Shown here one piece after another: positions 1 to 5,689 of a stretch of DNA of 16,656 nucleotides. The DNA is from Oscillospiraceae bacterium (lineage in GTDB: Bacteria; Bacillota; Clostridia; Oscillospirales; Oscillospiraceae): the NCBI GenBank assembly GCA_016287555.1, contig JAEFAK010000013.1, positions 1-16,656 of the forward strand, written 5' to 3'. The position numbers and the translations under genes were made by a program. Each line of letters starts with the position of its first letter. The stretch's first letter is position 1. The notes under the pieces are model-generated. The model was not told the DNA's origin and made no database searches. It saw nothing but the letters and a program-made list of their open reading frames with translations.

Positions 1-2
1 GT

Positions 3-191
3 CTCCTCTCCAAAGCCCGTGAGCGGATAGGCATAAAAGCGGAAACATATAAGGTCTATCTGCCCGAGGAGTATGAGATCGCTGTCAGAGGAACGGCGCT
101 CAGAAACGGAAGATTTGTCGGGCTCTTCATATCGAAAGATCCGAAACAGATGTCCGATGTATTCGTTTCAATGACAGGCACCGGGCAATAG
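3..191 (+). CDS. C-terminal fragment of an unrecognised protein
   Basis: Frame 3 is open from the window edge to a TAG at 189-191 and gives the last 62 residues of a protein whose start lies outside. The visible part is mixed charged and hydrophobic (for example YKVYLPEEYEIAV and GRFVGLFISKDPKQM), which looks like a soluble alpha/beta domain end. I see no catalytic motif, cysteine cluster or membrane segment, and I do not recognise the family. The other two plus-strand frames hit stops within the first 30 bases, and a strong terminator follows 13 bases after the stop; both support this as the real reading frame and the end of a transcription unit. No function can be proposed. Confidence 0.6.
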   Translation, partial: LLSKARERIGIKAETYKVYLPEEYEIAVRGTALRNGRFVGLFISKDPKQMSDVFVSMTGTGQ

Positions 192-203
192 GACAGCTTT
201 ACA

Positions 204-238
204 AAAGAAAAGAGGAGCTCTTCAGAGCTCCTCTTTTT
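204..238. terminator. bidirectional intrinsic terminator
   Basis: A perfect 9-bp stem, GAGGAGCTC (212-220) with GAGCTCCTC (225-233), has a TTCA loop. It is flanked by an A-rich run (203-211) and a T run (234-238), so it can end transcription from both sides. It serves the partial gene on the left and the convergent SGNH hydrolase gene on the right. The stop codon of the SGNH gene (222-224) overlaps the loop, so the last codons of that gene form one arm of the hairpin. Confidence 0.85.
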
Positions 239-1286
239 CAGATCCCGGATCTTGCGGGGGATAGTTGTAGTAGTTTGAAGGATCGCGCAGAGAATCGGCC
301 CAGATCTCACCGACTTTCGGCATGAGATGGACGTAAGCATCCGAACTGTAGTTGTATTTAAGATTCCCGTTATCGTCCTTTAAGGCAGAGGATACATCCA
401 CATACGAGCAGCCTTTTTCAACAGCCAGGGCCTTGAGACGTTCATTGTAGTCATCTATGATCCGGTTGTTGTATTTGGCGTACTGCCTGCCGTAAGTTAT
501 CGGAGTGCAGGACTGGATGACAATGAGCATATCGGGGCAGCGCCCGTGGAGAGTGTCTATCAGGGTACTCCAGCGCGCTATGGTCTCATCGGTTCCGATG
601 AGCGCGACATCGTTGAGACCCAGCATTATAAAGAGCTTCTCGGCGCCGGCGAGCTCACACACGTCTTCAGGCATACATGCTCTGCCCCGGAACTGGAGAA
701 ACAGATCCGGAACCTCGCCTACCGCAGCCCTGACCGAATAGTTCGGCATATTGACAAAGATCGATCCGCCCAGGTCATCGCTCTTAAGTCCCCAGTATTC
801 AATGGTATCAGTCACGGAATCGCCGATGAAGACGGCGTTGTCGAAGAATTCCGGATCGTCCGGAGAGACGACGGGTTCAGGCGTCGGAGTCGGTTCGGGA
901 GTAGGCTCTGGAGTAGGTTCGGGCGTAGGCTCAGGAGTCGGTTCCGGAGTGGGCTCGGGCGTGGGCTCAGGCGTCGGCTGAGCCGTGGGCTCCGGTCCGG
1001 GCTCGTCCGTAGGCTCCGGATCTGCCTGGGGCGCGGCCGTCGGACTGGCCTCTATGAGCGCGTCGAGATCGTGCTCGAGCCCCATCACGTCCGTTTCCTC
1101 CTCAGGATCGGAGATCGAGGGTGCGTCGGGCTTGTCGGTCCCGGCGGGCTCGGGCCTGCCGCCTACGAGCTTCGTGACCGGAGAGAGAAAGACGGCGTAT
1201 GCCGCCGTGAAGAGGACCGCCGCCGCAAGGATGATCACGGAGACGATCAGAAATGCTTTGGCGCCTTTGCCGGAACGTTGAGCCAT
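222..1286 (-). CDS. membrane-anchored SGNH/GDSL-type hydrolase with PTPE-repeat stalk
   Basis: Predicted 354-aa cell-surface esterase or deacylase of the SGNH fold. The start ATG at 1286 is chosen because GGGAGGAAAG lies just upstream of it; an in-frame start at 1325 lies before this site. Residues about 11-34 are one hydrophobic helix after a basic N-terminus (signal anchor). A Pro/Glu/Thr-rich stalk with seven PTPE repeats follows and would span the cell wall. The catalytic domain starts near residue 149: GDSV with nucleophile Ser157 (block I), GLND with Asn225 (block III), and SDAYVHL with Asp316 and His320 as the rest of the triad. Such domains act on acylated glycans, lipids or peptidoglycan; the substrate cannot be read here. 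It is monocistronic, with its own extended -10 promoter. Family confidence is high; substrate is unknown. Confidence 0.85.
   Translation of the reverse strand: MAQRSGKGAKAFLIVSVIILAAAVLFTAAYAVFLSPVTKLVGGRPEPAGTDKPDAPSISDPEEETDVMGLEHDLDALIEASPTAAPQADPEPTDEPGPEPTAQPTPEPTPEPTPEPTPEPTPEPTPEPTPEPTPTPEPVVSPDDPEFFDNAVFIGDSVTDTIEYWGLKSDDLGGSIFVNMPNYSVRAAVGEVPDLFLQFRGRACMPEDVCELAGAEKLFIMLGLNDVALIGTDETIARWSTLIDTLHGRCPDMLIVIQSCTPITYGRQYAKYNNRIIDDYNERLKALAVEKGCSYVDVSSALKDDNGNLKYNYSSDAYVHLMPKVGEIWADSLRDPSNYYNYPPQDPGSEKEEL
889..972 (-). repeat. 12-bp tandem repeat encoding (PEPT)n stalk
   Basis: Seven consecutive 12-bp units (889-900 through 961-972), each beginning GTNGG on the plus strand, encode PEPT repeats of the SGNH hydrolase stalk on the minus strand. 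The units differ mostly at synonymous third positions, and less perfect units flank them. It is a coding minisatellite and a likely site of length variation. Confidence 0.8.
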
Positions 1287-1339
1287 ATTCTTTCCTCCCA
1301 TATTTTGACATATCAGAGAATCCAAATACCATTTTACCT

Positions 1340-1368
1340 ATTATACCATATATTATGCCGCAATACAA
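1340..1368 (-). promoter_or_regulatory. extended -10 promoter of the SGNH hydrolase gene
   Basis: On the minus strand there is TATAAT (1340-1345) preceded by TGG, a perfect extended -10, and a weak -35 TTGTAT (1363-1368) at 17-bp spacing. It lies about 50 bases upstream of the chosen ATG at 1286. Confidence 0.7.
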
Positions 1369-1395
1369 TAGCGCAGCCTCCCTGCCCTGAGACCG

Positions 1396-1427
1396 AAAAC
1401 GCCCGCGGCGCGGGCCGCGGACGTTTC
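1396..1427 (-). terminator. intrinsic terminator of the AAA ATPase gene
   Basis: A 12-bp GC-rich stem (1398-1409 with 1414-1425, one G-T wobble) has a 4-base loop and on the minus strand ends in a short TTTT run. It lies about 80 bases beyond the ATPase stop and just before the SGNH promoter, so it separates the two units. The T tract is short, so efficiency is uncertain. I see no gene in 1428-1506. Confidence 0.6.
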
Positions 1428-1506
1428 CGGGAAAGGGGGTAAAACGGAGGTAAAGGAGAGACACGGTATCGCAGGCGGGATGGGCGGCCGCCGCGTTATC
1501 GGATGG

Positions 1507-2373
1507 TCATTGGCCGAGAAGCTCGCTTCTGTGCCTTTCGAAAAAGCCGAACCAGAGCCGGACGTTTTCGAGCTCCGTCCATTTCTTCGTGCGGACGGGG
1601 ACCTCGTCGAGGTCGTAGATGACGGCGCCGGGCATGGAGAGGAGGACGGGGGAGTGCGTCGCCAGCACGAACTGGCAGCCAAAATGGCGCGCGGAATCGG
1701 ATATATACTGCCCCAGCTCCTCCTGCAGGCCGACGGCAAGGCTGTTTTCCGGCTCGTCGAGGAGGTAGAGGGCGTCTTCCCTTATGTGGTCGACGAAGTA
1801 TTTCATCGCGCTCTCGCCGTTGGAGTGCATGTCGACGTTGCGCATAAGGCGCTCGCGGACGTACTGCGACTGGGACTTGGATTTCGCGTCATAGCTCTCC
1901 TTCCAGTCCTCGTAGTCGTCCATGCCCGTGAAGCGGCGGGGGGCGTACTTCCGGCTGAGCCACTCGTCGAGCAGCTCGCTGCGGCGGACGTCGATGCCGT
2001 CGTTCAGGTAGCGGATATTGAGCATATAGTCGAAGACGTCGTCGCTGGTCAGTATCTGGCTCCCGCCGGGGATCACTCCGGTCACGGCCTCGCATCTCGA
2101 GACGTACTCGCCGAAAAAAGCGCCGCCGGAAAAGGCCGAATGGCGCATGACGCCGAGCTTTTCCGCCATGACGTTGAGCAGCGTCGACTTCCCGGAGCCG
2201 TTGCCGCCGTAAAGGATCGTCACAGGCCCAAATTCGAGCTCGGTCAGGCCCTTGGCGGGGAATATCTTGAAGGGATAAACGCCGCTGTAGCAGGTCCGTT
2301 TCTGGAGAATGATGAAGGTATCCTCTTCGCCCGCCGGGACGAGCCGGAAGCTTTTCAGATATGTTTCGGACAT
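1507..2373 (-). CDS. AAA/ABC-like ATPase (AAA_21-type, RecF/OLD-like fold)
   Basis: 288-aa soluble ATPase. ATG at 2373 is chosen because AAAGGAG sits 8 bases upstream; an in-frame GTG at 2391 lies before that site. Walker A is GGNGSGKST (residues 56-64). An ABC-signature-like SNGES (about 184-188) precedes Walker B and its catalytic Glu in LLDEPENS (204-211), and an H-loop-like ATHS has His at about 240. This order and the short length fit the stand-alone AAA_21-type ATPases in many Bacillota, related to the ATPase heads of RecF, OLD and SMC proteins. There is no membrane domain, no permease and no Toprim or nuclease partner next to it, so it is neither an evident ABC transporter nor an evident OLD-type defence pair. 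It appears monocistronic. The role is unknown. Confidence 0.75.
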   Translation of the reverse strand: MSETYLKSFRLVPAGEEDTFIILQKRTCYSGVYPFKIFPAKGLTELEFGPVTILYGGNGSGKSTLLNVMAEKLGVMRHSAFSGGAFFGEYVSRCEAVTGVIPGGSQILTSDDVFDYMLNIRYLNDGIDVRRSELLDEWLSRKYAPRRFTGMDDYEDWKESYDAKSKSQSQYVRERLMRNVDMHSNGESAMKYFVDHIREDALYLLDEPENSLAVGLQEELGQYISDSARHFGCQFVLATHSPVLLSMPGAVIYDLDEVPVRTKKWTELENVRLWFGFFERHRSELLGQ

Positions 2374-2405
2374 GCGCCATTCTCCTTTCACTTGACCTCG
2401 AGGCT

Positions 2406-2440
2406 ATAATAACGGCGTATCTGTCCCGAAATACGGACAG
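2406..2440 (-). promoter_or_regulatory. possible promoter and operator-like inverted repeat upstream of the ATPase gene
   Basis: On the minus strand TATTAT (2406-2411) could be a -10 box; no good -35 is seen at 16-18 bp. The place where the -35 should be holds an inverted repeat CTGTCC (2421-2426) / GGACAG (2435-2440) with an 8-base A/T-containing spacer. It could bind a regulator or be chance. Weak call. Confidence 0.3.
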
Positions 2441-2474
2441 AAAGAGAACTCCCGGAGCGCTGCCGCTCCAGGAG
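2438..2474 (-). terminator. terminator of the csoR-copA operon
   Basis: An 11-bp stem (2449-2459 with 2464-2474, one G-T wobble) with a 4-base loop lies 20 bases past the copA stop and is followed on the minus strand by TTCTCTTTC. The other side also has a T/C-rich tail (2475-2486), so it could work in both directions, although no plus-strand gene is seen here. Confidence 0.7.
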
Positions 2475-2494
2475 CTTTTCTCTCTCTGAAAGCC

Positions 2495-2704
2495 TCACTC
2501 GACGCCGAGGACCTTGTAGTCCTGCGCTTCGACGGCGGCGCGGAGCATCTCGTCCCCGACGGGGGCGCTCAGCGTCACGACGGCGGTGCCGGCGGCGTGG
2601 TCGGCGACGGCGCTTTCCACGCCGGGGACGGCCTCGAGAGCCTTCTTAACTCTCGCCTCGCAGTGCTCGCACATCATTCCTTCGACTTTAAGGGTCTTTT
2701 TCAT
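2495..2704 (-). CDS. probable internal in-frame CopZ-like copper chaperone inside copA
   Basis: Inside the copA frame, ATG at 2704 is preceded by a strong Shine-Dalgarno run, AAAGGAGG, 8 bases upstream. Translation from it would give a free 69-residue HMA protein beginning MKKTLKVEGMMCEHC, which is the usual length and layout of a CopZ Cu(+) chaperone (metal-binding CxxC at residues 12-15 of the short form). Two readings fit: an ancestral copA-copZ pair whose intervening stop was lost while the copZ ribosome binding site stayed, or a selected dual product (fused domain plus free chaperone). E. coli copA also makes a free chaperone from the same gene, there by frameshifting at the N-terminal domain. 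The site is seen; use of the start is inferred. Confidence 0.5.
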   Translation of the reverse strand: MKKTLKVEGMMCEHCEARVKKALEAVPGVESAVADHAAGTAVVTLSAPVGDEMLRAAVEAQDYKVLGVE

Positions 2705-5032
2705 CGTTTTTTCCTCCTTTATCGTATCCGCGGAGGCGATCGCGGCGAACGCCTCCTCCGGTATGGGTTTTCCTTTTCGGTCGCGCCGCGCGTCATGGGG
2801 AATTACGAGATTGAGCCGCAGCGCGTTCATGCAGACGAAAAAGCTCGAGAGCGCCATGGCCGCCGCGCCGTACATCGGCTTCATCTCGACGCCGTAAAGG
2901 CCCATGGCGAGCGGGATGCAGACGGCGTTGTAGAAAAACGCCCAGAAAAGGTTTTGGTGGATGTTGCGTATCGTCGCGCGGCTGAGGCGTATCGCGGCCG
3001 TGACGTCGGTCAGGCGGCTCTTCATGACGACGATGTCCGCCGCGTCGATGGCGACGTCCGTGCCCGCCCCGATGGCAACGCCGTTATCCGCGACGGTCAG
3101 GGCCGGGGCGTCGTTTATCCCGTCGCCGTCCATCGTGACCCTACCGAGCGCCTTCAGGCTGCGTATGACGTCGGCCTTGCCCTCCGGCAGCACGCCCGCG
3201 ATGACGCGGTCCACGCCGGCCTCGCGGCTTATGGCCTTCGCCGTGCGCTCGTTGTCGCCCGTCAGCATGACGGTATATATGCCCATGCCTGAGAGCTCGC
3301 GTATGGCCCGGGCGGAATCCTGCTTTATCGGGTCGGCGACCGCTATGAGGCCTCTCAGTTCCCCGTCAAGGGCGAAGAGGAGCGGGGTCTTCCCGCTCTC
3401 GGCGAGCGCGTCGGCCTGCGCCGCGACGGCTCCGCTCACGCCGACCTCTTCGCTGAGAAAGGCGAGGCTCCCGCCGAGCAGCTCCTTCCCGTCCAGGCGG
3501 GCGCGCAGCCCGTGTCCGGGAAGAGCCTCGAAATCGCTGACCTCGGAGAGCGCCAGACCCTCCGCCGCGGCCGTCACGGCCCTGGCAAGCGGGTGCTCGC
3601 TGTTTTTTTCCAGCGACCCGGCGAGGCGGAGCAGCCCGTCCCTGTCCGTGCCGAACGGGACGACGTCCGTGACGCGGGGCTGCCCCTCCGTCACTGTGCC
3701 CGTCTTGTCCAGCGCGACGATCTGCGTCCTCCCGGCGCCCTCCAGAGCCGCCGCGGTCTTGTAGAGCACGCCGTTTTTCGCTCCGACCCCGCTGCCGACC
3801 ATGATCGCGACGGGAGTCGCCAGCCCGAGCGCACAGGGGCAGCTTATGACGAGGACGGATATGCCGCGCGCGACGGCGAAGGGAAAGCTGCGCCCGGCTA
3901 TGAGCCAGCCTGCGAGCGTCAGCAGCGCGATACCGATGACCGCCGGGACGAATATGCCGGAGACCTTGTCCGCGATGCGGGCGAGGGGGGCCTTCGTCGC
4001 CGCCGCGTCGGAGACGGTGCGGATTATCTGCGCAAGGGTCGTATCCTCGCCGACGCGCGTCGCGCGGCATTCGATATAGCCCTGCTGGTTCATCGTTCCC
4101 GCGGAGACCTGATCGCCCTCCGCCTTGTCCGCGGGGATGCTCTCGCCCGTCAGCGCGGATTCGTTGACGGAGGTCATGCCGCGGACTATGACGCCGTCCA
4201 CGGGGATCTGCTCGCCCGGACGGACGACGAAAACGTCCCCCGCGCGGACCTCCTCGATGCCGACCTCCGTCTCGGCGCCGTCTATGAGCAGCACGGCCGT
4301 CTTCGGCGCGAGCTTCATGAGGCCCTTGAGCGCGTCGGTCGTCCGCCCCTTGGACATGGCTTCGAGCATCTTGCCGACGGTTATGAGCGTCGGTATCATC
4401 GCCGCCGATTCGAAATAGAGGTTCATGCCGAACTTCATGACGACGTCGTGCTGCCCTCTGCCCTGGGCGAGTATCATCAGAAACAGCTCCGCCAGCGAGT
4501 AGAGCAGGGAAGCGCCCGAGCCGAGCGCGACGAGCGTATCCATGTTCGGCGCGCCGCGGACGAGCGAGGAAAACCCGGAGGTGAAGAACTTCCCGTTGAT
4601 TATCATCACGATGACGGCCAGCAGCAGCTCGAAAAGGCCGAGGAACACGTGGTTGTCGAACACCGCGGGCGCGGGCCAGCCCCACATGGCGTGGCCCATG
4701 GAGAAATACATCAGGATGATGAGGATGGGGACGGAGAAGAGCAGCCGCTTTCTGAGCTTCGGCGTCTCCCTGTCCCTCAGGGCCTCCGCGTCGGCCCAGG
4801 AGGGCGAGCTTCCGGAGGCGGCCTTCCTCTCCGCGCCCTTGAGAGACGCGCCGTAGCCGGCGGCCTCCACGGCGCGGATGATTTCCGCGGGGGCGGCCGT
4901 CCCTTCGACGCCCATGGAGTTGGTCAGAAGGCTGACTGAGCAGGAGCTGACGCCGGGCACGCCCGACACCGCTTTTTCCACGCGGGCTGAGCAGGCGGCG
5001 CAGCTCATGCCCGTCACGAGATATTGCTGCAT
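2495..5032 (-). CDS. copA: Cu(+)-exporting P1B-1-type ATPase with N- and C-terminal HMA domains
   Basis: 845-aa copper efflux pump of the cytoplasmic membrane. The N-terminal HMA domain has GMSCAAC (Cys11, Cys14). The core shows TGES of the actuator domain, the transmembrane CPC metal site in SCPCALG (Cys398, Cys400), phosphorylation Asp442 in DKTGT, SEHPLA, and GDGIND around 636-641. The Cu(+)-type signatures YN and MxxSS occur in the last two membrane helices. A second HMA domain with GMMCEHC (Cys788, Cys791) fills residues 777-845; most Bacillota CopA proteins instead have a separate copZ gene. Start at 5032 has GGAGGG 6 bases upstream. csoR ends 15 bases before, so the two are one operon under CsoR control. 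One oddity is Asp635 just before GDGIND, where a hydrophobic or small residue is usual. Confidence 0.93.
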   Translation of the reverse strand: MQQYLVTGMSCAACSARVEKAVSGVPGVSSCSVSLLTNSMGVEGTAAPAEIIRAVEAAGYGASLKGAERKAASGSSPSWADAEALRDRETPKLRKRLLFSVPILIILMYFSMGHAMWGWPAPAVFDNHVFLGLFELLLAVIVMIINGKFFTSGFSSLVRGAPNMDTLVALGSGASLLYSLAELFLMILAQGRGQHDVVMKFGMNLYFESAAMIPTLITVGKMLEAMSKGRTTDALKGLMKLAPKTAVLLIDGAETEVGIEEVRAGDVFVVRPGEQIPVDGVIVRGMTSVNESALTGESIPADKAEGDQVSAGTMNQQGYIECRATRVGEDTTLAQIIRTVSDAAATKAPLARIADKVSGIFVPAVIGIALLTLAGWLIAGRSFPFAVARGISVLVISCPCALGLATPVAIMVGSGVGAKNGVLYKTAAALEGAGRTQIVALDKTGTVTEGQPRVTDVVPFGTDRDGLLRLAGSLEKNSEHPLARAVTAAAEGLALSEVSDFEALPGHGLRARLDGKELLGGSLAFLSEEVGVSGAVAAQADALAESGKTPLLFALDGELRGLIAVADPIKQDSARAIRELSGMGIYTVMLTGDNERTAKAISREAGVDRVIAGVLPEGKADVIRSLKALGRVTMDGDGINDAPALTVADNGVAIGAGTDVAIDAADIVVMKSRLTDVTAAIRLSRATIRNIHQNLFWAFFYNAVCIPLAMGLYGVEMKPMYGAAAMALSSFFVCMNALRLNLVIPHDARRDRKGKPIPEEAFAAIASADTIKEEKTMKKTLKVEGMMCEHCEARVKKALEAVPGVESAVADHAAGTAVVTLSAPVGDEMLRAAVEAQDYKVLGVE

Positions 5033-5047
5033 ATTTGTCCCTCCGGC

Positions 5048-5353
5048 TTATTTCATAAGCTTGCGGAGCGTGCCCATCAGCTCGTCCACCGTGTCCTCGC
5101 GCCCTGCGCGGATGTCCTCCGTGACGCAGGTGCGCAGGTGGCTTGCAAGGAGCGTGCTGCAAAAGCCGTTGAGCGCCGAATTGACCGCGGAAGCCTGAGT
5201 CAGTATGTCCGGGCAGTAGGCGTCCTCGTCCAGCATACGCTGCAGCCCGCGGACCTGCCCCTCTATCCTCTTCAGGCGGTTCATCAGCTCGCGGTGCTCT
5301 TTTTCGCCGCGGACCTTTTTTCGCCCGCAGCAGTTATCTGAACATGTCTGCAT
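5048..5353 (-). CDS. csoR: copper-sensing transcriptional repressor CsoR
   Basis: 101-aa all-helical DUF156-family repressor that releases DNA when it binds Cu(+). The Cu(+) ligand set Cys47, His72, Cys76 has the exact 25- and 4-residue spacing of characterised CsoR proteins, and the NRLKRIEGQVRG segment (25-36) is the family's basic N-terminal helix. The short N-terminal extension contains three further cysteines (C4, C8, C9) in a CSDNCC arrangement, possibly an accessory thiol site. Start at 5353 follows AAGGAGG at 8 bases. It is first in an operon with copA and should autoregulate through two operators upstream. Confidence 0.93.
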   Translation of the reverse strand: MQTCSDNCCGRKKVRGEKEHRELMNRLKRIEGQVRGLQRMLDEDAYCPDILTQASAVNSALNGFCSTLLASHLRTCVTEDIRAGREDTVDELMGTLRKLMK

Positions 5354-5369
5354 GTCTTATGCCTCCTTA

Positions 5370-5388
5370 AATACCCGGCAGGGGTATT
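5370..5388. promoter_or_regulatory. CsoR operator 1 (leader region)
   Basis: AATACCC (5370-5376), spacer GGCAG, GGGTATT (5382-5388): a G-tract inverted repeat of the CsoR operator type. It lies between the inferred transcription start (about 5394) and the csoR ribosome binding site. Confidence 0.75.
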
Positions 5389-5400
5389 CTTGCTAAGACG

Positions 5401-5429
5401 ATAATATACCCTCAGGGGGTATTTGTCAA
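5401..5429 (-). promoter_or_regulatory. csoR-copA promoter
   Basis: On the minus strand TTGACA (5424-5429) and TATTAT (5401-5406) are 17 bp apart, a near-consensus sigma-A promoter. Transcription should begin near 5394, giving a leader of about 40 bases. Operator 2 fills the spacer. Confidence 0.88.
5406..5422. promoter_or_regulatory. CsoR operator 2 (within the promoter spacer)
   Basis: ATACCC (5406-5411), spacer TCAGG, GGGTAT (5417-5422): same arms and same 5-base spacing as operator 1. It lies between the -35 and -10 boxes, so bound CsoR would exclude RNA polymerase. Centre-to-centre distance to operator 1 is about 35 bp. Confidence 0.8.
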
Positions 5430-5440
5430 CAGGCAGGACG

Positions 5441-5471
5441 AAAAAAGAGGACTTGCCGGAGCAAGTCCTCT
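5441..5471 (-). terminator. intrinsic terminator of the tRNA-Arg gene
   Basis: A perfect 11-bp stem (5446-5456 with 5461-5471), 4-base CGGA loop, and on the minus strand a run of six T (5441-5446). It begins 6 bases after the tRNA CCA end. Confidence 0.9.
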
Positions 5472-5477
5472 GTCTTA

Positions 5478-5554
5478 TGGCACCCCCGACGCGATTCGAA
5501 CGCATGGCCTTTCGCTTAGGAGGCGAACGCTCTATCCTGCTGAGCTACGGGGGC
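5478..5554 (-). tRNA. tRNA-Arg, anticodon CCT
   Basis: 77 bases on the minus strand with encoded CCA. Acceptor arm GCCCCCG pairs with CGGGGGT (first pair G-T), discriminator G, D stem GCTC/GAGC, anticodon stem TTCGC/GCGAA around loop CTCCTAA (anticodon CCT, reads AGG), and T stem ATGCG/CGCGT around TTCGAAT. It has its own promoter and terminator, so it is a single-gene unit. Confidence 0.95.
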
Positions 5555-5564
5555 ATCATGGGTT

Positions 5565-5593
5565 ATAATAAAGGCTCGGCGGGCATTTGTCAA
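5565..5593 (-). promoter_or_regulatory. tRNA-Arg promoter
   Basis: On the minus strand TTGACA (5588-5593), 17-bp spacer, TATTAT (5565-5570). The expected start near 5558 leaves a 5' leader of only about 4 bases before the mature tRNA. Confidence 0.85.
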
Positions 5594-5654
5594 GTACCGG
5601 CGGGGGACAAGGGGAAGGACGCGCCGATTTTGCCGCGCGAAGAGGCTCGGAATA

Positions 5655-5682
5655 TTGAAAAACGGGTTTTTTGTGGTATTAT
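5655..5682 (+). promoter_or_regulatory. extended -10 promoter overlapping the ATPase start (leaderless mRNA)
   Basis: TTGAAA (5655-5660), 16-bp spacer, TGG plus TATTAT (5677-5682). The expected transcription start, about 7 bases downstream, is at or next to the A of the ATG at 5690. No Shine-Dalgarno sequence lies upstream of this ATG, so the messenger appears leaderless. Confidence 0.6.
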
Positions 5683-5689
5683 ATAATAG

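Noticed and set aside
889..972. CRISPR-like or regulatory direct repeats
   Set aside because: The 12-bp units have no spacers and encode an in-frame PEPT stalk of a surface protein.
2374..2391. GTG start adding six residues to the AAA ATPase
   Set aside because: AAAGGAG lies within those codons and is well placed for the ATG at 2373.
1480..2409. 309-aa plus-strand open frame opposite the AAA ATPase
   Set aside because: Shadow of the minus-strand gene, which has Walker A, signature, Walker B and a good ribosome binding site.
3512..4939. 475-aa open frame on the plus strand opposite copA
   Set aside because: Arg/Asp/Glu/His-rich low-complexity translation typical of antisense frames in GC-rich genes; copA on the other strand has all family motifs.
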